64,000 bases of DNA from positions 744,001 to 808,000 of the forward strand of contig JANFAH010000005.1 of assembly GCA_024663395.1 (NCBI GenBank), read 5' to 3'. The translations under genes and the position numbers were made by a program. This document shows positions 22,246 through 32,703 of the stretch, piece after piece. Numbering within the stretch: position 1 is the first letter of the stretch; every line of letters starts with the position of its first letter. Origin of the DNA: Pisolithus tinctorius (lineage: Eukaryota; Basidiomycota; Agaricomycetes; Boletales; Pisolithaceae). The notes under the pieces are model-generated. The model was not told the DNA's origin. It saw nothing but the letters and a program-made list of their open reading frames with translations, and did no database searches.

Positions 22246-23975
22246 TCAGTTCATCTGCCGGATGAGCTTGTTGATGTTAGTCTCCCGGTTACCAAAATCG
22301 CCACCCTGGACAAAATGCTTGAACTTCCGTTGTCTCCAACCGCCAGTGGGGTTCGACAATTTAAATGGCCAGAGGAAATTTGTTGCCTGAAACACACGAT
22401 CATTAAAACGAATGACGCAATTGTGAGGGAGCGCACCTGTTTAAAGTTAGGGCCTGCGGTAGCAACTTCGTGAACGAGGTCCTCCACACAGAGGATATCA
22501 TATTTGCCCAGCTTCTCCTCGATGACGGCGTTGTTGGTAAGAGGGATACGTTGTTTGTCGACCTTGCCGTAGCCACGCTTGTAAATCAGTTCCCGAATAG
22601 ACTTGAGGTTCGGCTCGCTGCAACGTCCCTAAGACCTCAAAATAATGCATACCCAAAGACCTGCCTCACCCGTATGTGACATAGGGCTCGATTAGCCGCA
22701 GCATCTGTTGAGTTGCCCTGGTGACTTTCACGAAGACACCATTATTGATCTGCAGAAGACGTAGGAGCTGAAGGATCTTGCGGGGCTTTGGTGCGATATT
22801 GTTGATACTATCCACGAATCAGAGGACAGAGTGCCACCAAAGAACTGTATACTTACCCGCGAATGCGGATGACGAAGTAAACTTTTGGTTCTGCAGGGAC
22901 ATAGAAGTCGCCAGATGACCGTGCAACTCTCTTCAGCCTAATCTCCTCTCTCTCTTTTTCCAAATATTCCTTCACATAAGCCTCCGCCCTCTTGAAAATC
23001 ACTTTGCGCTTCGCCTTGGCTGCCTGAAAAATAATTTTTGGATTAATTTCGAGTGGAAAAGAAAAATTGGAAGGAAATATAAGTCAGTCCCGAAAGATGG
23101 TTAATTTGCGAGGCAACACGGTAGAAAAAATACTACTAGCCGTTCGACGATTGAATCGTATGCATCACGATGGAAGGAATGTGTGTGGAACCAAACTTTA
23201 ACTTACCTTGCGAGCAGCTGAGGCTGCAGCAAGACGCTCCTCCCGTGCCTTCTCGTTCTGCTTGCGCCTTTTGAGGAGGGTCTCGGGGACTTCAATATCC
23301 TACGACAGGAACGTCAAGAGATGTGGCAATGAGGCTACGACCGCCGATTGACTAACCGTGACCGTGGGGACACTTTCAGGGTTCACGCCATTAGCCAGCA
23401 ATCCCTATACAAGTTTGAGCTCTACTCACGTTGTTGAGGGCGCCATCGCCTGTCTTGAAGTTGATCACCGGGTGTGCTGGACGGTGTCGGACACTTGGCA
23501 GAGTTGCTGTGGCTGCTAACTATATAGTATTAGTCATTTAATCCCACGACTCGTAGATACCCACCCCTAACCCTCCCACGTACTAAATGCAGAGCTCGGG
23601 GCTGTTCGGTCTCCAACTCCGAAGACTTTCAGATTATTGCTGAGAACACATATGTAGTACGAGGCAATGGCAATTTGAAGTAAATCTAACTTTTTTGTCT
23701 TCTGGTGCACCAAGAAACGAAGCAGAGCAGAAACTACATAGTCACCTCCATGAGAACCATGTCATTCATGACAGCATCTTGAGATCCAACTGTGGGTAAT
23801 AGATGGCATCATATACACATGAACATCATGAGTTTACATAATTCGGCCGTGGACACAACGTCTCGTCCAGCACGCCTTGCTCCCATTCAAGCGAAAAAAA
23901 CACCTTGCTTGCGGGTTGTAACTGTAGGTGGTTGCCTTGAACGGAAATGAGCAAGACTGTTGTAGTTGCTGACAT
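22246..23975 (-). CDS. RPL7: 60S ribosomal protein L7 (uL30)
   Basis: RPL7 is a structural protein of the large cytosolic ribosomal subunit. On the minus strand, small exons join to give [153 protein letters not shown] and the C-terminal [16 protein letters not shown], a near-perfect family match. The 5' end is unsure. The first exon I can place opens with an acceptor near 23516 and has no ATG in frame. The best start candidate is ATG at 23973-23975 (MSATTT), which resembles other fungal RPL7 N-termini but requires a long first intron. High intron density is usual for ribosomal-protein genes in these fungi. Confidence 0.88.
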
Positions 23976-24534
23976 AACTCAATCCCACGGGTTAGCGCAG
24001 CGCTTGGCCAGTTGCTGGTAAGTAGGGGATGTCAATGATCGATGACATGTAAGTTGGCAGACAAAATTCGTGGTGTCAGGTGTTTGGGATTCTAGGCTTT
24101 CTGTCGCCTGCCCCTGTTCTTCCAGGCCACCTTGATCCCCAGAGCTAACACACTGCCATCAGAGTAGTACTGAATGCCAAGAGAAAGACCAAGGGTCTTT
24201 CCGTGTATGGTAATAATTTCTTTATGTCCATGCCACCGCTTGCTGCCGACCGCCCGGTGCGCTACCGAAAAAAACTCAAGGACTACTTACAACATGATGG
24301 TAAATGAAGGACCCGCAAACATGGAATGTACAAATGCACCGTTCGGCCGGGGACGTGTGCCGTAACCGTATCTGATGGTCAGACGAGGGGTTTCTCATTC
24401 CGTAACAGGAGCCGTGATTGAGAGGTGGTGAACTGCCATCAGGAACAAGTAATGAGAGGAACCTAATAATTGGAAAGCGCCATTTATTCAGTGCCATCCA
24501 AGTGCCATCTGTTCTTTCTCCTCCCACCCTCAAC
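23976..24534. other. Intergenic region between RPL7 and the membrane-protein gene
   Basis: This stretch separates two divergent genes and should hold both promoters. I see no convincing coding exon, RNA gene or repeat in it. Confidence 0.4.
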
Positions 24535-25893
24535 ATGATACCCTTCATTTTTGAATGGTCGTCGTTGGCGATCCTAGCGATAGGATTGCTTTCTATACGT
24601 CCGTTGAGGGCAACTGCCCAACACACCACAGCTGTCTGTCTCTCGCAGTTTAACTGGGTACGCGACACCCTTTGTTCTCAGTCGACCGCTTTTTAGACGC
24701 GCTCACCACACCACTGGCGTTCAGATGGACAATAGCAAGAACCAGAATCCCTGTCTCGTCGCTGCTTACGTGCAAGGCGAGTGTTCCGATGGTCGTACGT
24801 TTCTGTTTTGCGTGTCCGGAACATGGTTCAAAACCTCTTTGTTAGAATTTACTGTTGATCCACTGGATCCTAACACTCACTACGTTGGTCCTTACGTCGA
24901 CGAGGCAAATCCTTGCGAATGCAGCACTGTAACATACTCCCTCATCAGTGCTTGCTCTATTTGTCAAAATCGTACCTACATCGCGTGAGGGTTCTGCGCC
25001 ACTCAATTGCGCATCGCATTCACTCATTGTGCATTATAGCTGGAGTTCCTGGTCTACCAATTGCTCCACGGTTTACCCTGGGTAAGGAGTGCACAAGTTC
25101 ACTTGATTTCCTTGTCTGACACTTCTGGTAGATACCCAGAGAGCATTCCCAGCGGGACTGCTATACCTCAGTGGGCTTATCAAGATGTCGTAGTATGTCT
25201 CTTTCTCCCATTTTACTCTCCATCGTTCTCACGTCATCAATGCACTGTAGACAACTGATGATTTCAATGTAACTCTTGCTCAAGCAGTTGGAGGTGAGTG
25301 GGGTTTCGGACTATGCTCTCGGTACACTCATAGCCCTCCAGACAATCCCGAATCGACAGCCACCAAAGCGCCAACCACTGCTACCAGCGTTCCCACCACT
25401 ACGAGCGTAGCTGCTTCTCTCACTGCAGCGCCGAGCTCGTCTACAACGTCCTCATCCCAACCTTCCTCAAAGTCCACCAACACAGGCGCAATTGTGGGAG
25501 GCGCAGTGGGCGGGGTAGTTGGACTCGCGGCCATAGCCGGTCTAGCTACTTGGCTCTTCCTCCGCCGTCGCCAGCAGGTAACGCCTTTCAGCGCTGCAGA
25601 CGGCGGAGTACCGCCCCCAGCGACCAATAGCATGTACATGGGCTCAAGCCCATTCACTTCTCTTGCCACTCAACCGAAACTCTATGTGAGTTGTTATGTC
25701 GGTGGCGTTATACTATTGCTCAGATGTCGTCTTCCAGGATCCATCTGACCCCAGCACGTTCCCTACCTCACCGCCCTCCCCGACTATCCAAACGAGCCCT
25801 TCTAATGGTCACCAAAACCTGTCTATCCACTCTAACTTATATGCCTCTCAAAGCGGGCGTCCTGGTGGATATAGCGGTGTTCCCGAACTTTAA
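24535..25893 (+). CDS. Cysteine-rich secreted/single-pass membrane protein of Agaricomycetes
   Basis: This is a surface or secretory-pathway protein of unknown function. It opens with a hydrophobic signal-like segment (LAILAIGLLSIRPLRATA). The extracellular part has the cysteine spacing I associate with a common mushroom family: NSKNQNPCLVAAYVQGECSD, then ANPCECSTVTYSLISACSIC, and IPSGTAIPQWAYQDV. A Thr/Ser-rich stalk follows (TTATSVPTTTSVAASLT), then a transmembrane helix (AIVGGAVGGVVGLAAIAGLA) ending in a basic stop-transfer run (FLRRRQQ). The cytosolic tail is short and Ser/Pro-rich, ending SGRPGGYSGVPEL. The layout is like that of fungal wall sensors (WSC/Mid2), but no WSC domain is present, so that role is only a guess. 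About five short introns are needed. Confidence 0.75.
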
Positions 25894-26683
25894 CAGGTCA
25901 TCTGCTTCGACGCCTGACTTCCTACTGTCCTGATCGTCCAAATTGTCTCGGCCTCGGGTGTTCTGGATGCCACGTAGTACTCTTCCGGTGGTTCCACAGG
26001 GGATGTTGTAGTTTATACGTTCATTCTACGGAATTATTGATTGATTATGCTGCCGTATATGTTCGTGTCTATGGATGAAACGCTACGGAGTGGGCAACTT
26101 GTGGCCACCCGACTACCACCGCCACTGCCCAGACTGCCTGCCAAGCAAGGCATGCAAGACAGCTGTTCCATTCCAGGTACTCATGCCCCAAGCAGTCATG
26201 GCAGGGACAGCCGCTATGCACGAATTTGCCCAAATTGAGAACATCTGGAATCCGTGATGTGCTTTACGACGGCACTCTAAAATTTATTCAAGTAACTACA
26301 CAATGTAGAGTATCCCAACAGGTGCTTCCATTGCCACTCCTCCCTCTCCAACAGACTAACAGTGACTTACCCTCAATGTATGTGGGTACCCATGCAACGA
26401 TCCTGGATATGCATGTGCTACGGGTGTCGGTACACCAGGTGACTGAGGACATCCACGGAGGAACCAGAATGTTCAGCCAAAGAGTGCACCGTGAGCATTC
26501 TTATCTGAGGCGCTTCGAGATGAAGGATTGCCAGAGGAGCTAAGACAATCGAACATGTGGTTGCGTGCGCCTGGGTGTAGTTGTTAAAAGATGAGAAACC
26601 GAGTAAATGGCCCCGCTGTTGATTTCTGGGCCGGATTTAGGGCTGGCACGAGGTTTAGTAGTTTTGTTATTCACTTGACCTAT
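25894..26683. other. Gene-poor stretch with cysteine-rich reading-frame fragments
   Basis: No complete gene is visible. Two short plus-strand segments look protein-like: one near 26075-26180 (WPPDYHRHCPDCLPSKAC) and one near 26310-26440 (CFHCHSSLSNRLTVTYP). Each is soon ended by stops, and no start or consistent splicing joins them. They could be remnants of a decayed cysteine-rich protein gene or chance. The stretch ends at the inverted-repeat element. Confidence 0.3.
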
Positions 26684-27201
26684 TATTGCTGTTTCGGGAA
26701 AGGTTTGCCGTGAGAGAAAAATGTAAAAATTGCCGCCGCGTCCTTGCTCGACAGCACCGACCTCAGAATCGAAATATCTCGTGAACCAGAGCAGCTAGCG
26801 CCTTGATTTCTTCAGATTTGGACTCCCTGGAATTGACTGCAGGGCACCATAGTAAAAAATTCCAACTTCTACTGCTCCGTTCCTGTGCTCAAAAATCACC
26901 CCTCCTGGACCTCAGAATCGAAATATCTCGTGAACCAGAGCAGGTAGTGTCTTAATTCCTTCAGATTTGGACTCCCCAGACTCGACCGCAGGGCACCATA
27001 TCAAATATTTCTAGTTTTCTCCATCCCGTTCCTGTGCTCAAGAATCATGCCCTCCTCAACCTCAGAATTGAAATACCTCGTGAACCAGAGACGTTATCGT
27101 CTTAATTCCTTCAGATGTGGACTCCCTGGAGTCGACTGCAGGGCACCCTAGCAACATTTCCCACATTTGCTGTCCCATTCCTGTGCTCAAAAATCACCCC
27201 C
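26684..27201 (+). repeat. Left arm of the inverted repeat, with three tandem 150 bp units
   Basis: After a unique outer 75 bp, three tandem units begin at 26761, 26910 and 27060, each opening CCTCAGAAT(C/T)GAAATA and containing GTGAACCAGAG, TTCAGAT(T/G)TGGACTCC, GCAGGGCACC and CCTGTGCTCAA. Unit lengths are 149, 150 and about 142 bases. The units share conserved blocks but have diverged in between, so the tandem triplication is older than the arm-to-arm duplication. Confidence 0.85.
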
Positions 27202-28201
27202 TTTGACTAGGAGTGTAGTTTGCAGTAGATGATCAAGGTAGTTGATGGAATGCGCTACTAGTACATCACCACCATCACAGAGTTTTTCGACTCGAGATAC
27301 TATAGTCTACAGATAAATCCACAGGTAGAATGAGCATCTGTGATGCCCTGATATCAGCTGATCCACATCCTAAATGAAATGCACATTCTTGAGACGGCCA
27401 AAGCTACGCAGCAAGTAAATCCACTCCCTCATAGTTACATCATAGCCAAGCAACACTCGAGTGTGTGTGCACCACAAGGTAGGTGACAGAACTTGTTGGG
27501 AAGCTGTTGGGAAGTGACTTGCCTGCGTCAGAACATGCAAATACGAGTTACAATAAAGAATACCATAATTATCTTTACCAGACCACTTCTCTGCCCTCCA
27601 GCACCATATATCATCCTCACTTGTCTGAAATTCAACTCAAGAAACATGTTCTGTCACGAGCAAATGTGATTGCACTGTCCGGAAGGGGGGTGATTTTTGA
27701 GCACAGGAATGGGACAGCAAATGTGGGAAATGTTGCTAGGGTGCCCTGCAGTCGACTCCAGGGAGTCCACATCTGAAGGAATTAAGACGATAACGTCTCT
27801 GGTTCACGAGGTATTTCAATTCTGAGGTTGAGGAGGGCATGATTCTTGAGCACAGGAACGGGATGGAGAAAACTAGAAATATTTGATATGGTGCCCTGCG
27901 GTCGAGTCTGGGGAGTCCAAATCTGAAGGAATTGAGACACTACCTGCTCTGGTTCACAAGATATTTCGATTCTGAGGTCCAGGAGGGGTGATTTTTGAGC
28001 ACAGGAACGGAGCAGTAGAAGTTGGAATTTTTTACTATGGTGCCCTGCAGTCAATTCTGGGGAGTCCAAATCTGAAGAAATCAAGGCGCTAGCTGCTCTG
28101 GTTCACGAGATATTTCAATTCTGAGGTCGGTGCTGTCGGGCAAGGACACGGTGGCAATTTTTACATTTTTCTCTCACGGCAAACCTTTCCCGAAACAGCA
28201 A
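26686..28201. mobile_element. 1.5 kb foldback element with 516 bp inverted arms flanked by TA
   Basis: The left arm (26686-27201) is the reverse complement of the right arm (27686-28201), without a gap, around a 484 bp unique centre. The outer ends are TTGCTGTTTCGGGAAAGG and its complement. A TA dinucleotide sits immediately outside each end (26684-26685 and 28202-28203), as left by Tc1/mariner-type insertion, though TA is too short to prove a duplication. I count eight differences between the arms, all transitions. No transposase is encoded, so if mobile it is non-autonomous (MITE- or foldback-like). It could instead be a palindrome made by inverted duplication. Confidence 0.7.
27202..27685. 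other. Unique centre of the inverted-repeat element
   Basis: This 484 bp AT-rich spacer separates the two arms. I see no gene, RNA or internal repeat in it. One open frame runs from 27483 into the right arm but has no recognisable protein features. Confidence 0.5.
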
Positions 28202-28203
28202 TA
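27686..28203 (-). repeat. Right arm of the inverted repeat
   Basis: This arm is the inverted copy of the left arm, of identical length and about 98% identical. It carries the same three 150 bp units in opposite orientation. The innermost unit matches the left arm perfectly, while all eight differences fall in the two outer units and the outer 75 bp. Confidence 0.85.
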
Positions 28204-28364
28204 GGAAAGCACCTACTACTGGTATGAGGCTATCGATCTCCTATACCTGGCGTTCTCGCATTGGCTATGGCCTGGTATCGTTGTCCTTGAATGATTAGAT
28301 CCGTCCCACATATCAAGCGCCAGGTCACGGTCCTTCTTCGTTATCTTCGTTGACTCCACGCACG

Positions 28365-29421
28365 ATGCCTACATCCCTGCTCACTTTGAACGACGGGACC
28401 AAAGCACCCTGGATTGCCTTTGGCACGGGAACCGCACTGTATAGCAAAGATGCTCAACAGTCAGTCATCATCGCCATCCAGAACGGGTTCACTCATCTGG
28501 ATGGTGCTCAACAATATCAGAACGAGGACAGTCTGGGTGCCGGGATCGCCGCCTCAGGGAAACCACGATCTGAATTGTACATCACGACGAAGCTTGGCAA
28601 CTTGCAACCGGGGGATACACCCAAAAGCGCATTAGAAGAGTCTCTGAGAAAGTTGGGGATCGACTACGTCGACCTGTATTTGATTCATCATGCGCTGCCG
28701 AATGTGGGAAGGCTCAAGGACCTTTGGATAGGGATGGAGGAAGCCAAGAATGCCGGCTTAACGAAGTCGATTGGTGTTTCTAACTTTACCGCTGACCACC
28801 TCAATGAAATACTGGAGGTTGCAACTATCTCTCCTGCTGTCAATCAGGTAGAATCTCGCAATTGTGTTTCATTATACAGTTTATTGAATATGTTAGCTCG
28901 AGGTTCACCCTTACGTCTGGAAGGCTCTCCAGCCCACCCTTTCCCTCCATGAGAAATACAACATCGTTACGTCCTCTTACGGGGGTCTCTCTCCACTTGT
29001 GAGAGGAAGAGGTGGCCCTCTGGATCCACTGGTAGAACGCATACGCGTACGTCTGGAACATGCACGCGGCTCCACGGTTTCCGAAGGACAAGTGCTGCAC
29101 AAGTACTTCCAACAAAAAGGTATACTTGTCGTGACGTATGTGTGATCTCCGTGGTTGCCGCTAGAGGTTGCCCGAATGATTGTGATACCTTTTTAGGACA
29201 TCCGCGAAGGTAGAGCGTATTCAGGAATACCTCGATACGGAGAATGTGCCCGAGCTGACACCTGACGAAATTGAAGACATCGAGGCTGCTGGTACAAAAC
29301 TCCATAAGCGATTCTTCGTAAGTCTCTTTCACTTCCTTCTGTTTTTATCTCTGACAAGCTGTAAGCCTAGAAACTGGCCTCCAGAGTAGATGCGTTGAAG
29401 TCATACGTATTGGAGTATTAA
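28365..29421 (+). CDS. Aldo-keto reductase
   Basis: This is a cytosolic NAD(P)H-dependent reductase of aldehydes or ketones, with substrate unknown. The start at 28365 gives MPTSLLTLNDGTKAPWIAFG. The catalytic tetrad can be read directly: D46 and Y51 in THLDGAQQYQNE, K76 in ITTKLGN, and H108 in LYLIHHALP. The strand GVSNFTADHLNEIL and the PAVNQVEVHPYVW segment (split by an intron) are typical of AKRs. The C-terminal part has VTSSYGGLSPLVRGRGGPLD, then TSAKVERIQEYL, the cofactor 2'-phosphate region expected of NADPH enzymes. The C-terminus is LASRVDALKSYVLEY. Three introns are inferred. The length of about 300 residues fits the family. It is the first gene after the foldback element, whose outer end lies only 160 bp upstream. 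Confidence 0.92.
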
Positions 29422-29566
29422 ACAGACCATCGGCGCGTAGTTTCCAACACACCTCCGTTACTTTTGCCTTCCATTTGGAGATGTCCAAATAAAGTCAACT
29501 GTTGCTTATGTAACACGTACAATACGCGTCCGTGTCTTATGTAATGCTTGTTCGTCCTGCGCTTTC

Positions 29567-31191
29567 ATGGCGTCCACGTCTCCGTCTCTATCGTCGTATT
29601 CCACTTATGCCACTACGTCGAAGTCGCGTTTGCAATCCTTATATTCCGACGTAACCAGACAGAAGCACTCTAATCCCACATCCTACCATGCCCATGTTGA
29701 CTGGTGGCAGCGCACTTTGGAGGAGCTAGTATCGCGAGGATGGCAAGCAGAGAACCCGAGTCCTCGGATGGGAAAGGAAACCGAAACCGAAGGCGAAGAG
29801 GAGGCGCACAACAGGAGCAATAAGCTCATTCTGAATGCGCAAAGGTCCTTGGTGGATCGGCTACGATTCGACGGCGTTGGAAAGCCCCTCGGACTGGGTC
29901 ATACGATTGTGCGTGACACTCATGCATTCGCGTACATTACTAAATATACGGTACTAGTAAAGGCCGAACTGCGTCACTGTAACGCTCTCATCCCACTACC
30001 CGCGTTCCTCTCGTCGAGCGTGTCGGTATATGACCCCGGCTGGCTACCCTACCGTGTCGCATCCTTCCTCGTCGGCAAGCCACTATGGTGGGCAATGGAA
30101 CAACTCGATCTTGTCAAGTCCGAGGACTCGTACAGCGAAGCCGAGATGTGGAAGAGAGTCCAGGGTGACTATGTCCTACTCAAGCTCGTCGAACGTGCCG
30201 CAGACGTGGTAGACGGTTTTCGTGGAGGAATGAGTTTGGCGGACAGTCTCTACACCACGGAGAGCTTCCGAAAGGAATTCGGGTCGAAAGTATTACCAGG
30301 CGTGACGGCAAGCGAGATGGACATCGAGGTACTGTTGAAATACCTGGAGAGGGATAGACCAATTTTAGTCAGAGATAAGGATGTAAGTTCACCCCTGATT
30401 AGCTACGAAGAGTTCGCTGATGGTCCTCGAAGGTCATTAAATTTATCGCTGCCGACCGAGAGAAAGAAGTGACAGCAATCGACCGCGGTATCCTCGAGCT
30501 TAAGACAGGCGTGGGCAATCTGCATGGCCAAGTAAACAAGATCCAGTGCAAGATTGACGAGTAAGAGGCCGCTGGGTCAAAACGTGCCCGTGAGCTAACA
30601 TAACGGTGCCCACAGAATGACAAGCAGGATATCGACTGCTCTGAGTCAGCAGCAGAAATCAATTGCATTAGCTCATCTTCGCCATAAGAAGGGCCTGGAG
30701 GAGATATTGACCCAACGGCTGAGCGCCCTTCAAAATCTGGAGTCGACGCTTATGGACGTGGAGACCGCAGCTGGCAATATCCAGGTTGGGTACATGGATT
30801 TTTTCATTCCAGCCGCCTTGCTGATTATTCTTGGCAGATTATGCAAACTTATGAAAAGTCTGCGGTAACACTACAAGCGATCTTGAATCATCCCTTACTT
30901 CAACGGGCAAAAATTGATGAAACGATGGATGCATTGGCAGCTGCTAATGCTACTGCACGGGAGGTCGATGATGCCGTCAGGATCGGAGGTGACATGGCAG
31001 CTGCAGAGGCAGGCATTGACAATGACGACTTGGAGAATGAACTTAAGGAACTGGTTAAGGAGGTGGAAAGAGAGACAGGAGAGGCAGAAGAGCGTGAGAC
31101 GTTGGACAAGCTGCAGGATATCAACGTGCCGGAGCAGATTCATGTTGTGCCAGCAGCAGCCCAGCGTGTCTTGCAAGGTGTTACAGAATAA
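29567..31191 (+). CDS. CHMP7-like ESCRT-III protein
   Basis: CHMP7 joins an N-terminal winged-helix module to a C-terminal Snf7/ESCRT-III core and recruits ESCRT-III to the nuclear envelope and endosomes. The long first exon gives the N-terminal part (YHAHVDWWQRTLEELVSRGW, then KPLGLGHTIVRD and WLPYRVASFLVGKPLWWAME). After an intron the ESCRT-III core follows: VTAIDRGILELKTGVGNLHG, QQKSIALAHLRHKKGLEEIL, LSALQNLESTLMDVETAAGN and MQTYEKSAVTLQAILNHP. An acidic helix near the end (DDLENELKELVKEVERETGE) ends close to a MIM-like segment (ETLDKLQDINVP). The layout and length of about 440 residues match the family. OTU1 follows 79 bp downstream on the same strand. Confidence 0.88.
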
Positions 31192-31270
31192 TTTCCTGAT
31201 TAGGGTACCCGTACTTTGATGACGCAGTCGGTACATATCATACGTCCCTTTCGACCTCTTTGGCCGGACA

Positions 31271-32632
31271 ATGGCACCACTTCGTCTACGCCACCCGCAA
31301 GGTGTATCGACCTTTCATTTGGATCTCGATAGCGCGACGGTAGGGGATTTGCAGCAACAAATATTCGCAGCATCCCAGATTCCCCCTTCCCACCAAGAAA
31401 GTGAGGCGCCCATCACGCATGATTGTTCCACGGCAACTAAATGCAATCCCACAGTTAAATCAGGTTATCCTCCCAGCACCTTGACGGTCATACCCGAGTT
31501 GCCACTGTCTAGTCTAGGCCTCAGACCTGGAGAACAGATTATAGTAAATCAAAGAGCGATCGCAGCTGCGGTGCATCCTCCGACAGCTGGCAGTACGACC
31601 CTACCAATATCGCAGTCTTTTTCCTCACCTGTCCCTCAACCGATCGCCACTCCATCAAGCACCGGGCCTGCGTTCGTGGAAATATCAGATTCCAGTGTGT
31701 TAGTGCACAGGGTGAGCAGGTTGTCTTTGATACTATGGGTGTACTTTCCGAGCAATTCGCGTCAGGTCGTTCCCGATGATAACTCATGTCTGTTCTCATC
31801 TGTTGCCCTGATCTTTGAGCAAGACATCAATAAAGCGCAGAAAATGCGGCAAAGTGAGTGGGATATGGTGCAGCACGGTTTAGAGGCTAATGCAGTAAAT
31901 AGTTGTGGCAGATGGCATACGGAGTAACACGGAGACTTACAATGATGCGATTCTGGGGTAGGCATGTCCTACGCGTGTTCCGCGAATGAATATTGAATGC
32001 CCCACGTAGAATGCCCCGCGACAAGTACATCTCGACTATCCTTACACCCTCTGTGTGGGGTGGAGCCATTGAACTTGGAGTTTTAGCAAATCATTTTGGA
32101 ACGGAAATCACATCGATCGACGTTGAAACTGGACGAATCGATCGGTTTACTCCACCAACTGAGAAGAGCAGAGGGGACAGGTCAGTGAAGGAACGTTATT
32201 GATGATGGAGTTGCTAAGCTGATTTCGATGAGGCAGGTGTGTTCTGATCTATTCCGGCATACACTATGATGCCGCAACTCTCTCTCCGGCGGTTGATGCT
32301 CCAGCGGAATGGGATCAAACCGTTTTCCCCATAGTAAGAGAAAACCTGCTAGTCACCGGTGAACAGGCTGATTGTAGCCGGTGTAGATGTCCACAGACGA
32401 GGATGACCCTGTCTTGGAAGCGGGCAAAAAACTGGCGACAATTCTAAGAGAGAGGAGAGCGTTTACGAACACTGCGACGTTTGACCTGAAGTGCGAGGTG
32501 AGTGAGACCGATCCATATGAGCACCTGTGGTCATTTGATTGCGGTTAGATCTGTGGGAAGGGCTTGAGAGGCGAGAAGGAAGCCAGAGCACACGCTCAGG
32601 AAACTGGCCATGTACGATTCGGAGAATACTGA
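31271..32632 (+). CDS. OTU1: OTU1/YOD1-type deubiquitinase
   Basis: Otu1 is a cysteine protease that trims ubiquitin chains on substrates of the Cdc48/p97 ATPase, for example in ER-associated degradation. The N-terminus is a UBX-like domain (LRLRHPQGVSTFHLDLDSAT, then IKSGYPPSTLTVIPE across an intron). The OTU catalytic block has the Cys box VVPDDNSCLFSSVALIFEQD and the His region IYSGIHYDAATLSP, with WGGAIELGVLANHFGTEITS between them. The C-terminal zinc finger is of C2H2 type: FDLKCEICGKGLRGEKEARA, then HAQETGHVRFGEY and the stop. All catalytic and zinc residues are present. It is convergent with the AP endonuclease gene, with 71 bp between stops. Confidence 0.93.
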
Positions 32633-32703
32633 TATTTCGTGCATACATCTGGTTAGCTTCGGAAGAAGTTTCGCATGTACTGTACCATTTACTGCGCCAG
32701 GAT

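Noticed and set aside
23976..24534. Short open frames upstream of the membrane-protein gene
   Set aside because: They lack conserved features and splice support, and most likely lie in promoter DNA.
27782..28084. A 100-residue open frame in the right arm as a real gene
   Set aside because: It lies wholly in the repeat, has no recognised domain and arises from the 150 bp unit length being a multiple of three. It is discussed as a repeat property instead.
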